From Saccharum officinarum (Eukaryota > Streptophyta > Magnoliopsida > Poales > Poaceae), in contig CM036221.1 of the NCBI GenBank assembly GCA_020631735.1, positions 10,211,381-10,275,380 on the forward strand: a stretch of 64,000 nucleotides of DNA, in the 5' to 3' direction. The translations under genes and the position numbers were made by a program. Under the pieces are notes generated by a model. That model ran no database searches. It was not told where the DNA came from and saw nothing but the letters and a program-made list of their open reading frames with translations. Positions 26,110-37,334 of this stretch are shown here, in pieces. Each line of letters starts with the position of its first letter. The first letter of the stretch is position 1.

Positions 26110-26690
26110 GATAGGCAGCAGCAACAACAACAACATCATAGCCTTTTGTCCCAAGCAAGTTGGGGTAGATTAGAGATGAAATCCAAAAGAGACGAGAAAC
26201 AGGGAGACATATAAAGGGACATAAAGGGCATAAGACAAAAAGAGGTCACGGTTCAGGCACGTTGATTGTCAATCTCCAAGCGCTCCTGTCCATAGCTAAA
26301 TCCTTGGAAATATTCTACTCTTTAAGATCTCTCTTAACGGACTCGTCCCAAGTTAGTTTAGGTCGACCTCTACCGCTCTTTACATTATCGGCCCGCTTTA
26401 GAACTCCACTACGCACCGGCGCATCAGGAGGCCTCCGTTGGACATGTCCAAACCATCTCAACCGATGTTGAATCAATTTCTCCTCAATTGGTGCCACCCC
26501 AATCCTATCCCGAATATCGTCGTTCCGGACTCTATCCCTCCTCGTGTGCCCACAACACCAACGCAACATACGCATCTCTGCTACACTCAATTACTGGACA
26601 TGTCGCCTTTTGTAGGCTAACACTCAGCACCGTATAACATCGCCGGACGAATCGCCGTCCTATAGAACTTACCTTTTAGCTTCTGAGGCA
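26110..26690 (-). mobile_element. RTE-type LINE fragment, 3' end
   Basis: On the minus strand the text encodes KGKFYRTAIRPAMLYGAEC, then after an in-frame stop SVAEMRMLRWCCGHTRRD, and then IRDRIGVAPIEEKLIQHRLR and RPKLTWDESV. These are the conserved tail of plant RTE-class reverse-transcriptase proteins. The 3' end (26110-26135) is a TTG-repeat tail on the minus strand, as in RTE elements. Only the C-terminal part is present. Confidence 0.88.
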
Positions 26691-26779
26691 AAAAAAAAGA
26701 AAAGAAAAGAAAGAAAGATAGGCACAAAAAAAAAGGAGCGCAAGCAAAAACACATTACAATCAGCAAGTAGGAACAGGC

Positions 26780-27700
26780 TGGAGAGCAACGAGGATCACA
26801 CATCATTATATGAAACTTCATATAGCTCATAGAATCCGCGCTCCCCCAGCAATCCTGATACTGTACACATACGGTACGGTGCCGTCCAACCCGTATCCTC
26901 CACGTCCTCCACTCCACCGGCCCCCGCTTCCTCCCAGGTCCGCCTCTGCTGGCCATCGGCCCAGCCTCAGGCTCCACCGTCCGCGCTGTGTCTAGAGCTC
27001 GTGCGTGTGCACGCCTCCTTTCCCTCTCTCATGAGTCATGGGCCCATCTCTGGTCTGGCCCAATGTCAGTGAATGTGCCTGTTGCGTCTCGGAGCCGTCG
27101 TCACCCAAACTCAGGGGCGCGCGTCTCGATGCATCGCGCGGCTGCCTCGGCGCCCCAGCTCGCACCGGCCTCGCCGCATCCGTCGAACTCCGCCTTAAAT
27201 GCCTCTGTCTCCTTTCCTGGCTGCTCTTCCTTCTCCTGCTTGGACAGGTCGGCCTGCTCTTGCCGCGGCGACGCCGTTGCCGTCGAGGTTGCTGCGCAGG
27301 CCTGTGCCTTCCTCGCGGGATTGGTCCCCGTCTTCCTCTCCCCCAGCTGCAACGCGCATGGATGCCGCGCCCGGCCACCGCGCCGTCCCCGCCTCCTCGC
27401 GTCCGATCCCCACCGACGCTATATAGGGCGAGCCGGCCTACCTCTACTCCGGCGAGTACCCCCCCTACCCTCCACTCCCCCGGCCGGCGAGCGGAGACAC
27501 CGAGCGGAGGTTCAACATGGGCGGCCGCACCACACGGGTCAGACCGCGAGAGGCGCCGCACGTTACTGGGCTGCCTATTCAGCTTGGTCCAATGGCACAG
27601 GCGCACACGGTGCTCGGATCTAGTAGGCACCAGCAGCCAAAGCCTACAAATAAAGTAGTTCGGCAGGACCCAGATTGCGTTTGGTAGAAATAAATCAGGC
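26780..27700. other. GC-rich region with long open frames, unassigned
   Basis: Overlapping open frames of over 200 codons exist on both strands (plus 27038-27658 and minus 26992-27702). They overlap in a strongly GC-skewed stretch, and none shows a motif I recognise. The plus-strand stretch around 27425-27540 reads GEPAYLYSGEYPPYPPLPRP and continues in frame past MGGRTTRV, which could be a captured or decayed exon. It lies just downstream of the minus-strand gene at 27834-28388. Confidence 0.3.
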
Positions 27701-27833
27701 AAAACTGGAGATCCTTCTCAAGTACTCCTACAGCAGTGCCAACAGGGTCTGCACTCAACAGTGCTAGCCAAACCATCTTGTTCTACTTTGGGTGAGTACT
27801 TGATGTCCTCACTTGCAGAACACTATCATGATG

Positions 27834-28388
27834 TCATGGTGGCGGTGGCTTTGATGCCTCATCGCCCTGCTCCTGCTGCTGCTGACGACCACCACCACCA
27901 CCACCTTCTCCACCATCAGCCTTCTCCTGCAGCTGGTCCTTGAGCCCCTCCTGGTACGTCTCCACGAAATTCTTCATCGCGTCCGTGTACGTGGACGTGC
28001 GGGCCATGTAGATCCGCCGCAGAGCAGGCTTCAGCGTCTCCACGCCGCCCCTGGCGGCGACAGCGAGGTCCTCCAGCAAAATTGGCTCGCTGCTTGCTTT
28101 CCCCTTCTTGCCACTGCCAGAGCTGGGGATGGCATCGGACGACTGTTCCTCCTCGTCCTCGGTCGCCTTCTTGTAGTCATTGGGCCTGAGGTCAGGGCCG
28201 ATGTCCCGGACCCATGACGCACCGTACAGCCGGGTGGCCTCCTTGAGGATGCACCAGCGTTCATGCCATGTGAGCTTGGGCCGCTTCTTGATGTGAGGAG
28301 GATCTGGCAGCGACGATGGGAAGGCGATCTCCTTGAGGTCGTACCGCACGTAGTCATACAGCTTCCTGCACACGACTCTGAACTTCAT
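27834..28388 (-). CDS. Conserved plant protein of unknown function
   Basis: A 184-residue protein encoded in one exon. The N-terminal half is highly plant-like and globular: MKFRVVCRKLYDYVRYDLK, IAFPSSLPDPPHIKK, LTWHERWCILKEATRLY and SWVRDIGPDLRPNDYKK. A charged linker (residues about 79-100) follows. Then comes EPILLEDLAVAARGGVETL with helix-forming text to FVETYQEGLKDQLQEKADGG. The C-terminus is a Gly/Gln/Pro-rich tail ending in TGA at 27834. I recall similar uncharacterised proteins in both monocots and dicots but no established function. No signal peptide or membrane helix is visible. The start ATG is the first in the frame and sits in a GAGATGA context. Confidence 0.85.
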   Translation of the reverse strand: MKFRVVCRKLYDYVRYDLKEIAFPSSLPDPPHIKKRPKLTWHERWCILKEATRLYGASWVRDIGPDLRPNDYKKATEDEEEQSSDAIPSSGSGKKGKASSEPILLEDLAVAARGGVETLKPALRRIYMARTSTYTDAMKNFVETYQEGLKDQLQEKADGGEGGGGGGRQQQQEQGDEASKPPPP

Positions 28389-29850
28389 CTCCCTTAGCTT
28401 GCTCCCTTCTGCAGCGACTTGGATTTGATGACGGCTTCAAGTAGGGACACAGTGCTGAATTAATCTGTCGACAGCAAATGAGCAATGGAAATGTGATCAG
28501 CAAGTATGCTAGCTACTAAACCCTTTGCACTCAGGTGAAGCTGCTGATAAAAGAGACAAGGTGATGCCAACCGAAAATTGTAAAATGACAGTAAAGCTAG
28601 TAAATGGGCTACTAGATAGAACTAACACGTTTGCAGGCTTCAGAGTTCAGACCGCCCACACACTGCTGCTCTGATGGCTTTGTGGTTGCTGGCTGCTTCA
28701 GTCCGATGGGCCATGTGTCAATTACTCATCTAGCTAGCAGGTTCTGTAGGAGCCCACATGCAAGATAAAAACTCTTGTGCATAGGTTATATGGATGATAG
28801 AACTATAACACATAAATGTTTGAGAAAATTTCCAAAATATTATAAAAAATAATAGAAAATATCATTTAGTGCACACACAGTATCTATCCATACATTATGG
28901 CCTGACCTACTATGACTTCTCTTATTACACAAATGGGACAACAGCAATATGTAATCTGGAACCAAAAGCCTGATCTGTGATGGCAACAGGACGATTCTCT
29001 GTTGTGGTATCCATAGGTTTCAGAAACAAAACACCAGGAGGCGAAGCAATTCCAGTCAGAAACCATGAATGGAGAGGACTAGCATTGTGCAAAAGGCCTC
29101 TGCCCAGCAGGAAAAGATGCTCTGTTCGCTCTGATGATATCTGATTATCTGAACCATTGGGAAGAAAGCATATTTGTCTTCAAAGTTACCTTGGCTGCCA
29201 TATGAATACCTCAGATCGATTCAGAAAGCAACTGGATAATTGCTCCAACCCATCCAGAAATGTACAGTGCTATTTGTTTACGAAACAATAGGTTTGACAT
29301 CTTCTAAGAAATTCAGTCCGGCATTCTATTATATATGTAACTTTAGATGTGCTTAGAAGCATCTACACAAACCACATTTTAAGTCGATAAGTACTTTTCA
29401 AGTTTGGGGAAACAATGAAATCATTTTAATGGCAGATATTCTACACTTTGTTGGCGCGGACACCATTTATTAGTCATTAATTATATTCCTGGGCACTAAT
29501 CAACTCTATAAAACTGCCCAACATAAAACCACTATGAAATAGACAGCAGCTGGTGTGATTTGTTAAGGGAGTAGCAGCACCATTTTACCAAAAACAATGC
29601 ATGCATTCACCTCAGAGGCATTCCATCGAACACCTTGACTGCAGTACGAAGACACCCATGGCATAACCAGGGGGATCGGACCCAGTAGAAGACATGGTTG
29701 TACACCCAATATTTTGCGCAAAAAAATCGAAGTTTGTAGACCTAATACAATTGTATCAGATCCCAATTCAAATAGCTTGGGTTTGGGTCCTCTGTTTCGC
29801 ACTAGCAGGTAACGGAAGAGAACGTGTGGGCGTACCTGGCGGGTGCTCCT
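28389..29850 (-). other. Probable 5' UTR intron and intergenic DNA
   Basis: Between the start codon and the GC-rich patch at 29851-29940 no coding signal appears. Acceptor-like text TTAATTCAG or GTCGACAG lies about 60-80 bases upstream of the ATG on the minus strand. This fits one 5' UTR intron, but the sequence alone cannot prove it. Confidence 0.35.
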
Positions 29851-29945
29851 CGGCGGCGAAGGTCCCGGAGGTGGAGACCTACCTGGGTACCTTCCTTAGG
29901 GCGGCGGCCGCGCAGTCGTCGCCACCAGAGACAGACTGAGCGAGT
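29851..29945 (-). promoter_or_regulatory. Possible 5' UTR exon of the 27834-28388 gene
   Basis: A short GC-rich island on the minus strand carries donor-like CCAG|GTACGC and CCCAG|GTAGGT. It stands out from AT-rich flanks and lies at a suitable distance upstream. Confidence 0.3.
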
Positions 29946-30171
29946 GAGCGGCACGGGAACGGCCGAACGGGTGAACCACCGAGAAAGATCAATATTGTTG
30001 GCGAATAATCTAAAATGCTCTATAGAAGTATAATACAGTATTCTTTTTTAGACAAAAATTATAAACTTTAGAAATACATTTTTATTTTTGGAACAGAGGA
30101 AGTATTTTTTATTTAACAGTTTGAACCGGATCGTTTGAATCTACTTTATTTTTGTCAGGTCAAGTTGGGCT

Positions 30172-30300
30172 ACGGCCCCGTTCGGCTGTGCTGATAAGCC
30201 GGCTGAAAAATGCTGCTGGCTGATTTGTTAAGAAAGAAAAATACTGTTCTGGTTAAAAAATAAGGTGAAAAGTACGGATTATAAGCTGAATGAACATGGT
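30172..30300. repeat. MITE of the GGCCCCGTTCGGCTG family
   Basis: Starts GGCCCCGTTCGGCTGTGCTGATAAGCC and carries GCTGGCTGATTTGTT and AAATACTGTTC; ends in a degraded inverted copy (GGATTATAAGCTGAATGAAC). Related to 17249-17380. Confidence 0.65.
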
Positions 30301-30699
30301 GATAGATATCTCAGATTATATCAGTTTTTTCACGTTTGGTCAGCCTTTTGGGTTGGATCCAGTTTTGGGCCAAAACTCACGGCCTGCGTCTAACCTGGTG
30401 GTCGTTGTATGTCAAAACTAATGGGCCGAACTCATCGGATGCACTAAAGTCAGTTGGCCCAATGATCGAATCTAATCTCTCGGCCTCTGAAAGCGGTGCC
30501 TTCTGTAATTTTTATTTTTTTCCTGCACCTAATAAAACAGTGCGTTTTTATTAATGCAAATACGGCAGGGCTCCTGCCCGTGCTATTTTGAGATAGATGC
30601 CGTGGAGATGGATCATAGATCTTATCAAATCGGGCCCGTGCCTAACCTAATACGTCACAGATTATCCCTTGAAAATATGGTTACACTTAAGCACACAAC

Positions 30700-31330
30700 C
30701 ACACAAATAGTTTTTAGAGACGGTTAAAAATGATCTTTTAGGAGAGGTTTTTGAAACTACTACTTCACCAATTGTCCTCTGAAAATTAATTTTTAGGGGT
30801 GTTTTATTATATCAATAGCCCTTAAAAATTGCTTTTCATTCAAAAAATATTTTCAAGAGCGATTGAACTAGAAATATTTTTAAAAATCATAAAAAATATT
30901 GATCTGCCCGCAAAAATTAGAAAAAAGGTTCTCTTGCGCGAGGGACTATACAATGGTAGTAATGTCGCAAGCCTTAAATCTAATTTTTCGCACACGTCAC
31001 TAATAGAGAAATGTTTTAGGTGACAAGCTTTCTGATTAATGGGGGAGGGCATAACTAGTGACCGCCTACGTAAATGGTCACTCCTGGAAACTGTTAGTCT
31101 CTCTGAAAATCACTTGCGGAGGGGCGTTCTAAGACGACCACCTCTGGAAACAATCAACTAATAGAGGCAGTCGCCTTAGGATGCTTGCCTCCGTAAATTG
31201 ATTTTCGGACAGACGACACTATAAGATGCCCACCTCTGAAAATCGCTATTAAAGAGGTGGATGTTCTCTAAGTGCCCGTCTCTGAGGCGGTCATGTTCAT
31301 ATTCCCGTGTCTATTAATAGTTGCATATAC
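30700..31330. repeat. Degenerate short repeats, CACTA-like subterminal region
   Basis: Words such as CCACCTCTGGAAA, GCCTCCGTAAAT, CACCTCTGAAAATCG, GCCCGTCTCTGAGGCGG occur several times in both orientations. Arrays of short degenerate motifs of this type are usual at the ends of CACTA transposons. No CACTA terminus was placed, so the class is tentative. Confidence 0.4.
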
Positions 31331-32219
31331 AAAAATAATTTATAAATTTTCCATATAAATAGTTGCCTAACCGCCCTTGAAACTTTTGCTAGCGAGTTAC
31401 GATGAGGGGTCATTGTCTTAAAAGAACTGGCCCTAAAATGTATTTCCAAGGTTGGTTTGGTTTAAACTGAACAACCACTAAAATCTGTTTAAGTTTTTGA
31501 AAATTTCCACTGTATTTGAAATCTTTATTTGCCACCAAATTTCAGACCCAATATTTCACCTTTTCATTGAAAATAACTTCATATGTTGAGAACAAATGTA
31601 TGCATCCTTAGAATTAATTTGTTTGCCCCCTATTTTTATCGAAGTCAACCGCTCATTTTCAAGAGTATGTATATGTCTTATGACATTTTTATTTGAGGGC
31701 ATGTACAACCCACAGACAGAGGGTTGTCTATAAGAGTCTCGAATCGGACACACAGACAGCTAAAAGGACAGGTCATACATACAGGAAATCGTCTGTAAGC
31801 TATTTAATGCTTTGTATGTAGAATACCATTTTGTATACTATTGTGTTGCTATTTGATAGATATAGGTCCAACTCAAAAGCATCTAACACTTGAATTGGAA
31901 CAAAAAGTTTGGCCGGCCCTATACTTTGCACAGATCCTATCCGACTTGGCTCCATCTATCAGTTTCAGGTTTCGATTTAGAGCCTGAACTTGCAAGGAGA
32001 CTGTCTTGTGAGTAACAACTTATTGAATAAATCTGTGGTGAGAACTGAGAAATTAACAAAAAAAAAGTTTGGTTGGTGTTATCATATAGCATAAACTGTA
32101 TTTTAGATGCATTCTTTATTGAAAAAATCAGCATGTATTTTAGATGCTTGAATGGATATTTCAACAAACACCTAAACTACGTGCCGTAGCAAGCTAGCAA
32201 CACGAACACGAAGCTCAAA
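31331..32219. other. AT-rich intergenic DNA
   Basis: Nothing recognisable beyond short frames. Confidence 0.5.
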
Positions 32220-32755
32220 GTATCAGGCAGGCAAATCATGAAAGCAACACCCACAAGCAATCACATCAACACCAGGTTGACCAGGGATTCCATGCCGCAA
32301 GGGCCAAGGAGGAGGATGGCCGGCGAGGACGACCTGTGCTTCAACATCTCGCCGGACCCAAACGGCAGGGCAGTATGCACCAGTAGCTCCTGGATGGCGT
32401 CCGCGTCCGATGACTGCGGCTGTCGAGCAGCTTCCGTGACGAATGGGTCCGGCGGCCTTGCCATTCCTCGTAGCGCGGCCGGTGGCAACGAGCGTAGCGG
32501 CGCTTGGTTCGACGCGGCAAGGAGCAACGTGGCCGGCATGAGGAGGAGCGGAGCACCATCCCGCGCGCAAACCACAATCCACGAGTGTTCCCACGCGGGA
32601 TCCGAGCGCGGCGTCGGAAGACGCGGTCGTACAACGCAGCTCTCCCCGTCGATTGGGCGTCGGAGCACGGGCCTTCGGCGTCGTCTCGCGAGGCGACGGG
32701 GAGTCCGTCTCCGAGCGGAACAGAGGAGTTTTTCGCAAAATTACCAACATTGAGA
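32220..32755. other. GC-rich patch with open frames, unassigned
   Basis: Frames of 130-175 codons exist on both strands (plus 32238-32753, minus 32261-32668). None matches a known family. GC content jumps relative to both flanks, which suggests a gene fragment or a piece carried by a transposon; it is followed at once by a Tourist-like MITE. Confidence 0.3.
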
Positions 32756-32802
32756 CGGGAAAAGGACGACCGCTGTACGTGCCCTGACAAGTTCAAAGTT
32801 TG

Positions 32803-33040
32803 GGCTGTGTTTAGATCCAAAATATTCGGGGGAAATATTCCTGTACCACTTTCGTTGTTATTTGGCAAAATTTATCCAACTATGAATTAATTAGGCTCAA
32901 AAGATTCATCTCGACCTTTACAGATAAACTGTACAATTAGTTATTTTTTTTATCTATATTTAATGTTGTATACATGCGTCCAAAGATTTGATGTGACGGG
33001 TGGCATAGGAAATATTTTGGGAAGTGAACGGTGCCTTGGG
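32803..33040. mobile_element. Tourist-like MITE
   Basis: Starts GGCTGTGTTTAGATCC; the body contains CAAAATTTATCCAACTATGA, ATTAGGCTCAAAAGATTCAT and TTTGATGTGACGGG, shared with four other copies in the window. Confidence 0.78.
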
Positions 33041-33252
33041 CAAGAACGTGACCAGTGTGGCCGCTGTGCACACCGGGATTTGCATCCCTCCTTGCATTGT
33101 GACTACTAGAAATAGTTTAGAAAAAGAAAATAGGCTTAATAACAGTTGGAATTCGATCCGCTTGTAAATTATTCAAGCATATACGTCTACTTTGACTTAT
33201 ATAGCACATGACGGCCTGCTACCGGCGTTATTATTTGTATATATAGATATAG

Positions 33253-33494
33253 GGTGTGTTCACTTCGCGAAAAGTAGGTGAAAAATTACTGTAGCATGTT
33301 TTGTTGTTATTTGGTAAAATTTGTCCAATCATGGACTAACAAGGCTCAAAAGATTCGCCCCGACATTTACAGACAAACTATGCAATTAGTTATCTTTTTT
33401 ACCTACATTTAATGCTCCATGCATTCGTCGAAAGATTTGATGTGATGGATAGAAGAGGAAATATTTTGGGTTGGGATGGGAAGTGAACAAGGCC
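33253..33494. mobile_element. Tourist-like MITE
   Basis: TIR GGTGTGTTCACTTC / GAAGTGAACAAGGCC encloses the same body as 32803-33040, in the same orientation. The two copies lie only about 210 bp apart. Confidence 0.82.
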
Positions 33495-34010
33495 ATATAT
33501 AGTATGCATAAGCATGCAGCAGCAGGGCTCATTAGATTTGCTTGAAGTCCTTGAGCTTCAACTGGCCGTCAGCATCATCCTTCACCATGCCCTTGTTCTT
33601 GAGCGCCCACCAGCTCGCCGGCACCGGGTACTCGTCCTTGAGCGCGTCGGCGCCCTTGTTGACCAGCGCCACGTCGCGCTCCACTTCCAGCTTAAAGCTT
33701 AAACCCTCCGGCGCTGCCCTGCTCGCCGGCGACGCCGTGCAGGTAGCACTCGAGGTTGTGGAGCGTCTGCACCGTGCCGGGCCACTTGAGGTACGGCGAG
33801 CGGCCGGTGTTGATGTTCAGAGTCACGGCCACGTCCACGTACGCCAGCGGCGGGTACATTGGTACGACGTCGCCGGCGTTCTTCACGTGGAGAGCCTTGA
33901 GGTCCCGGAAGGACTGGAAGGCGGCCCTGAAGAAGCGGTCGCCGACGTGCGGGCACGCGAACACGATGGCCGTAACCGGACACGCCGGCTTGGTGGACGA
34001 CGAGCCGTCG

Positions 34011-34868
34011 CAGGGCCGTCCCTGGGGGTGTGCGAAGTGAGCGACCGCGCAGGGCCTCCAAATACCATAGGCCTCCAAATATACAGTTGATTACCCATAT
34101 ACCTATATAGTTAAGCAGCAAGCAAAGCAGCCTTTGGCCCAATAACAACGTCGTCATCACCCATTAGCAAGTCAAGCCCAATAGAAAATGATTCCTAGCC
34201 GCCGGCGTCGTTTGTTGTCTCCCGTGCGTCGTTCCCAATTCCTACCTGTACGTCTCGATCTCCTATTCTTCTATCGCCCTGGCCTGAGCCTAATGCCCTA
34301 TGGCTACCGCTGCGTATCGTGATCGCCGTGATGAACTGACCTGACCACTAACGGCGACGAGGCACCCGGCGAGGCAAGACGCTGAGGCTGAGGCCTAAAG
34401 GTAATACTAATCATTCGTATTTTTTCAATTCAATATTCATTCACAATCACAGCAAACTATAGCGAGTAATTGGCCGGTCTCTAAATTTTGTTCTTTTGAT
34501 CTATTCATCTAGACGCCTACTGCAATAGTGTCCAAATATTGAAGTCACGTCTTCTGCAAATCGGTCTAGAAAATTTGAATCGGGTTGGGAAAAGCGTAAG
34601 AAAAACAAAGAATAGAGGCTTTAGTCCAATCTCAGTACTCGGAGAAGATTGATTATGAGCATATCATTGAAGATTTCATTTCGAAGAACACTGAAAGATC
34701 GATGCTATTCAAGTAAAGAATATGCAGCATAGGTACCATTCTTGGCATACCTTATTGCAATGTAATATATTAAATTATATATCTTATTTTATTTCTATTT
34801 TTCTCAAGCTAGTAGGCCTCATTTTTTTAGTTTCGTACTGGACCTCGGATTTTCCCGGGACGGCCCTG
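34011..34868. mobile_element. hAT-like insertion in lipase copy B
   Basis: Termini CAGGGCCGTCCC and GGGACGGCCCTG are inverted repeats, typical of hAT elements. The host sequence GCCGTCG(C) is repeated on both sides (34004-34011 and 34869-34876), an 8-bp target duplication that shares one base with the left terminus. The 0.86-kb interior has no transposase. Confidence 0.87.
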
Positions 34869-35370
34869 GCCGTCGCCGGCGGCGGGCACGTTCACGCCGT
34901 TGCTGACGATGTCGACGGCGTTGAGGATGGAGATGGCCGCGCCGAGGCTGTGGCCGGTGATGGTGATGCTCATCTCCTCGTCCTTGTAGAGCTCCACCAG
35001 CCTCCTCACCTCCTCGAAGACCTGATCCCTGGCGCTAGTCTGGTTGAACTTGGAGCCGGCGTGGCTGGACGTGTACAGGGACAGGAGCCCATGTGCACCG
35101 TCGCCAAGGGGTTGGCGGCGGCGGCCTTGGAGCCGAGGACCGGCGCGGCGGGGACCGGCGTGAAGCTGAGGTCGTTGACCCACTCCAGGCTCTGCACAGT
35201 GCCGCGCCAAGCCACGACGATGTCACGCCTCCCCAGCGCGGCGGCGCCCTCGTCGGTGGCCACGGCCACGTACCCCATGGTGTTGGACTCCCTGGACCAC
35301 ACGTCCTTGAGCGCCGCCAGCGGGCGCACGAGGAAGGCGTCGGGGAGGGGCTGCCCCGATGTGGCGTAGA

Positions 35371-35632
35371 CAGAGACGGAACCAGGGGCTAGCAGGGACC
35401 GTGGCCCTTCAAGCACAGTAAATTTCTTTTAATACATATATAAATATATGAATTTATAGCTAAAAATATCAATTTTCACCTATTTTTTATTCAAATATTA
35501 TGATTTTGGTTATAAATAGTGTAAAATATTTAAAAAGTTGTTGAATCATATAATTACATATATTTTAGCGCACAAAAAAATATGATCATATTTGTTTGGC
35601 CCCTCTAGTCAGAATCGCTGGTTTCGTCTCTG
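35371..35632. mobile_element. hAT-like MITE in lipase copy B
   Basis: TIRs CAGAGACGGAACCAG and CTGGTTTCGTCTCTG match in 14 of 15 positions. The 8-bp host duplication is GGCGTAGA (35363-35370) versus GGCGCAGA (35633-35640), one base diverged. The 262-bp interior is AT-rich and non-coding. Confidence 0.87.
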
Positions 35633-36082
35633 GGCGCAGATGAACCTGGTGACCTCGTAGTGGCTGGCCGCCGCCACGCCCGAGCTGGCCAGCAGGTCGG
35701 AGTAGCCGTACATGCAGGCGCCGGCGTGCGGGGACCGCCGCTCCGTGTTGAAGCCGTCGTAGGTGGCCTCGGCGAGCTCGCCGTAGGAGATGATGGACTT
35801 GCGGAGGTCCAGATCCAGCGGGTCCAGGAGGCCCTTCCAGGAGTTCTCGCCGTGGAGATCGCGCCACCTCTTGGCGATGCCGGCGATGCTTCTTCCATTT
35901 CCAGAGGATGCCATGGCTACTAGCGAGTCACGGCTACTCCGACCTGAGTGGCTGATGACGAGCGAGCTATAGCTATCGCTTGGCGTTGTTTGTGTTGCTT
36001 GGTTTGGTGGCTCAGCTTGGAGTGTATTTGTAGCTGCCGAAACGACCATAGTCATCATGCCATGTGTGAATCCATATCTTCT

Positions 36083-36740
36083 CTTATAAAGCTAATTCCC
36101 ACTATATGATCTATCTCAATGAGCAAGACATCCACATCATCTTTCACTAATAGCCATGTCATGTCACTAACTTCCAACCTCTTATAAAGCTAATCTCCAC
36201 TACAAGTTCTATCTCAACATGCAAGACATCCACATCATTCTTCACTAATAGAGCTATGTCATGTCATTAACTTCCAACCTCTTATAAAGCTAGTCCCCAC
36301 TACACATTCTATCTCAACATGTAAGACATCCGCATTATCTTTCACTAATAGTCATGTCATGTCACTAACTTCGACCTCTTAATACAAGATATCCACGTTA
36401 TCTCAAATTCTATCTCAACATACAAGACATCCACATCATCTTCCACTAATAGTCATGTCATGCCATTAACTTCCGACCTCTTAATGCAAGCTATCCACGT
36501 CATCTCAAGTTCTATCTTAACATGCAAGACATCCACATCATCTTCCACTAATAGCCATATCATGCCACTAATTTATAACCTCTTAATGTAAGCTATCCGC
36601 ATCATCTCAGGTTCTATCTCAACACGTAAGACATCCACGTCATGTTTCACTAACTATCCACATCATTTTTCACTAATACATATATATGCCACTAACTTTC
36701 AGCCTCTTAATACAAGATATCCATATCATCTCTACTTAAC
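36083..36740. repeat. Tandem array, about seven units of 97-124 bp
   Basis: Units start at CTTATAAAGC or CTTAATrCAAG near 36083, 36181, 36281, 36378, 36480, 36582 and 36706. Each carries TCTATCTCAACATGCAAGAC, ATCCACATCAT, TTTCACTAATAG and CATGTCATG. It sits directly upstream of lipase pseudogene B. Confidence 0.92.
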
Positions 36741-36875
36741 TTCATTTTCAATTTTTGGAAATCTTCGTAGCAACGCGTGGAGTATCTTCTAGTAATCTAC
36801 TACACTTGATATCCAATATTTGGATCCGAATCTGTGCACTAAAGGAGGTCTGGAATGCATGCAGCTCCTCGGGTA

Positions 36876-37127
36876 CTCCCTCCGTTAACAAAAGAATGCA
36901 ATTATGTGAACCGTGCAGGTCAAAGTAGCTCAAATTTGACTAAATTTATAGTAAATAGTATTAGTATTTATGTCTCTAAATAAATTTATTATAAAAATAT
37001 ATTCTATAACTAATCTAATGGTACTTATTTTGTCTCATAAATGTTAGTACTTCCTCATATAAACTGAGTCAAAGTTTAAACTGTTTGACTCATAAAAATG
37101 TGTTACATTCTTTGTAAATGGAGGGAG
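36876..37127. mobile_element. Stowaway MITE with TA duplication
   Basis: CTCCCTCCGTTAACAAAAGAAT at the left, ATTCTTTGTAAATGGAGGGAG at the right, TA on both flanks (36874-36875, 37128-37129). 252 bp. Confidence 0.9.
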
Positions 37128-37130
37128 TAC

Positions 37131-37334
37131 GTGATTCACATGCATGACAATCATGGGGGCGGCATCCCTGGAGCGAGCAGTACATGTTCACATGCATGAC
37201 AATCATGGGGGCGGCATCCCTGGAGCGAGCAGTACATGACAATCAGGTATGTGATTCACATGCATGACAATCATGGGGGCGGCATCCCTGGAGCGAGCAG
37301 TACATGACAATCAGGTATGTGATTCACATGCATG
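37131..37334. repeat. Tandem repeat, three near-identical units
   Basis: CACATGCATGACAATCATGG starts at 37137, 37189 and 37257; each copy continues through GGCGGCATCCCTGGAGCGAG and CAGTACATG. Unit length is 52 and then 68 bp because two linkers carry extra text (ACAATCAGGTATGTGATT). A partial fourth unit follows at 37318. Near-identity implies recent expansion, immediately beside a Stowaway end. Confidence 0.93.

Larger units (their letters stand above)
33532..35914 (-). pseudogene. Class III lipase (phospholipase A1-II-like) pseudogene, copy B
   Basis: The minus strand encodes a DAD1-like lipase from [20 protein letters not shown] (start 35914) to KDFKQI-TAA (33532). Conserved blocks are [29 protein letters not shown], the nucleophile elbow TGHSLG and [15 protein letters not shown]. 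It is broken in four ways: a hAT-like insertion at 35371-35632, another at 34011-34868, a one-base deletion near 35087 (VHMG|F), and a seven-base tandem duplication of TTTAAGC near 33700 that brings in a stop. Unlike copy A, the text crosses the [11 protein letters not shown] junction without any intron. The promoter side abuts a 100-bp tandem array. Confidence 0.92.

Noticed and set aside
26992..27702. A 236-codon minus-strand frame downstream of the unknown-function gene
   Set aside because: Arg/Gly/Pro-biased composition, overlapped by equally long plus-strand frames, no recognised domain; kept only as an unassigned region.
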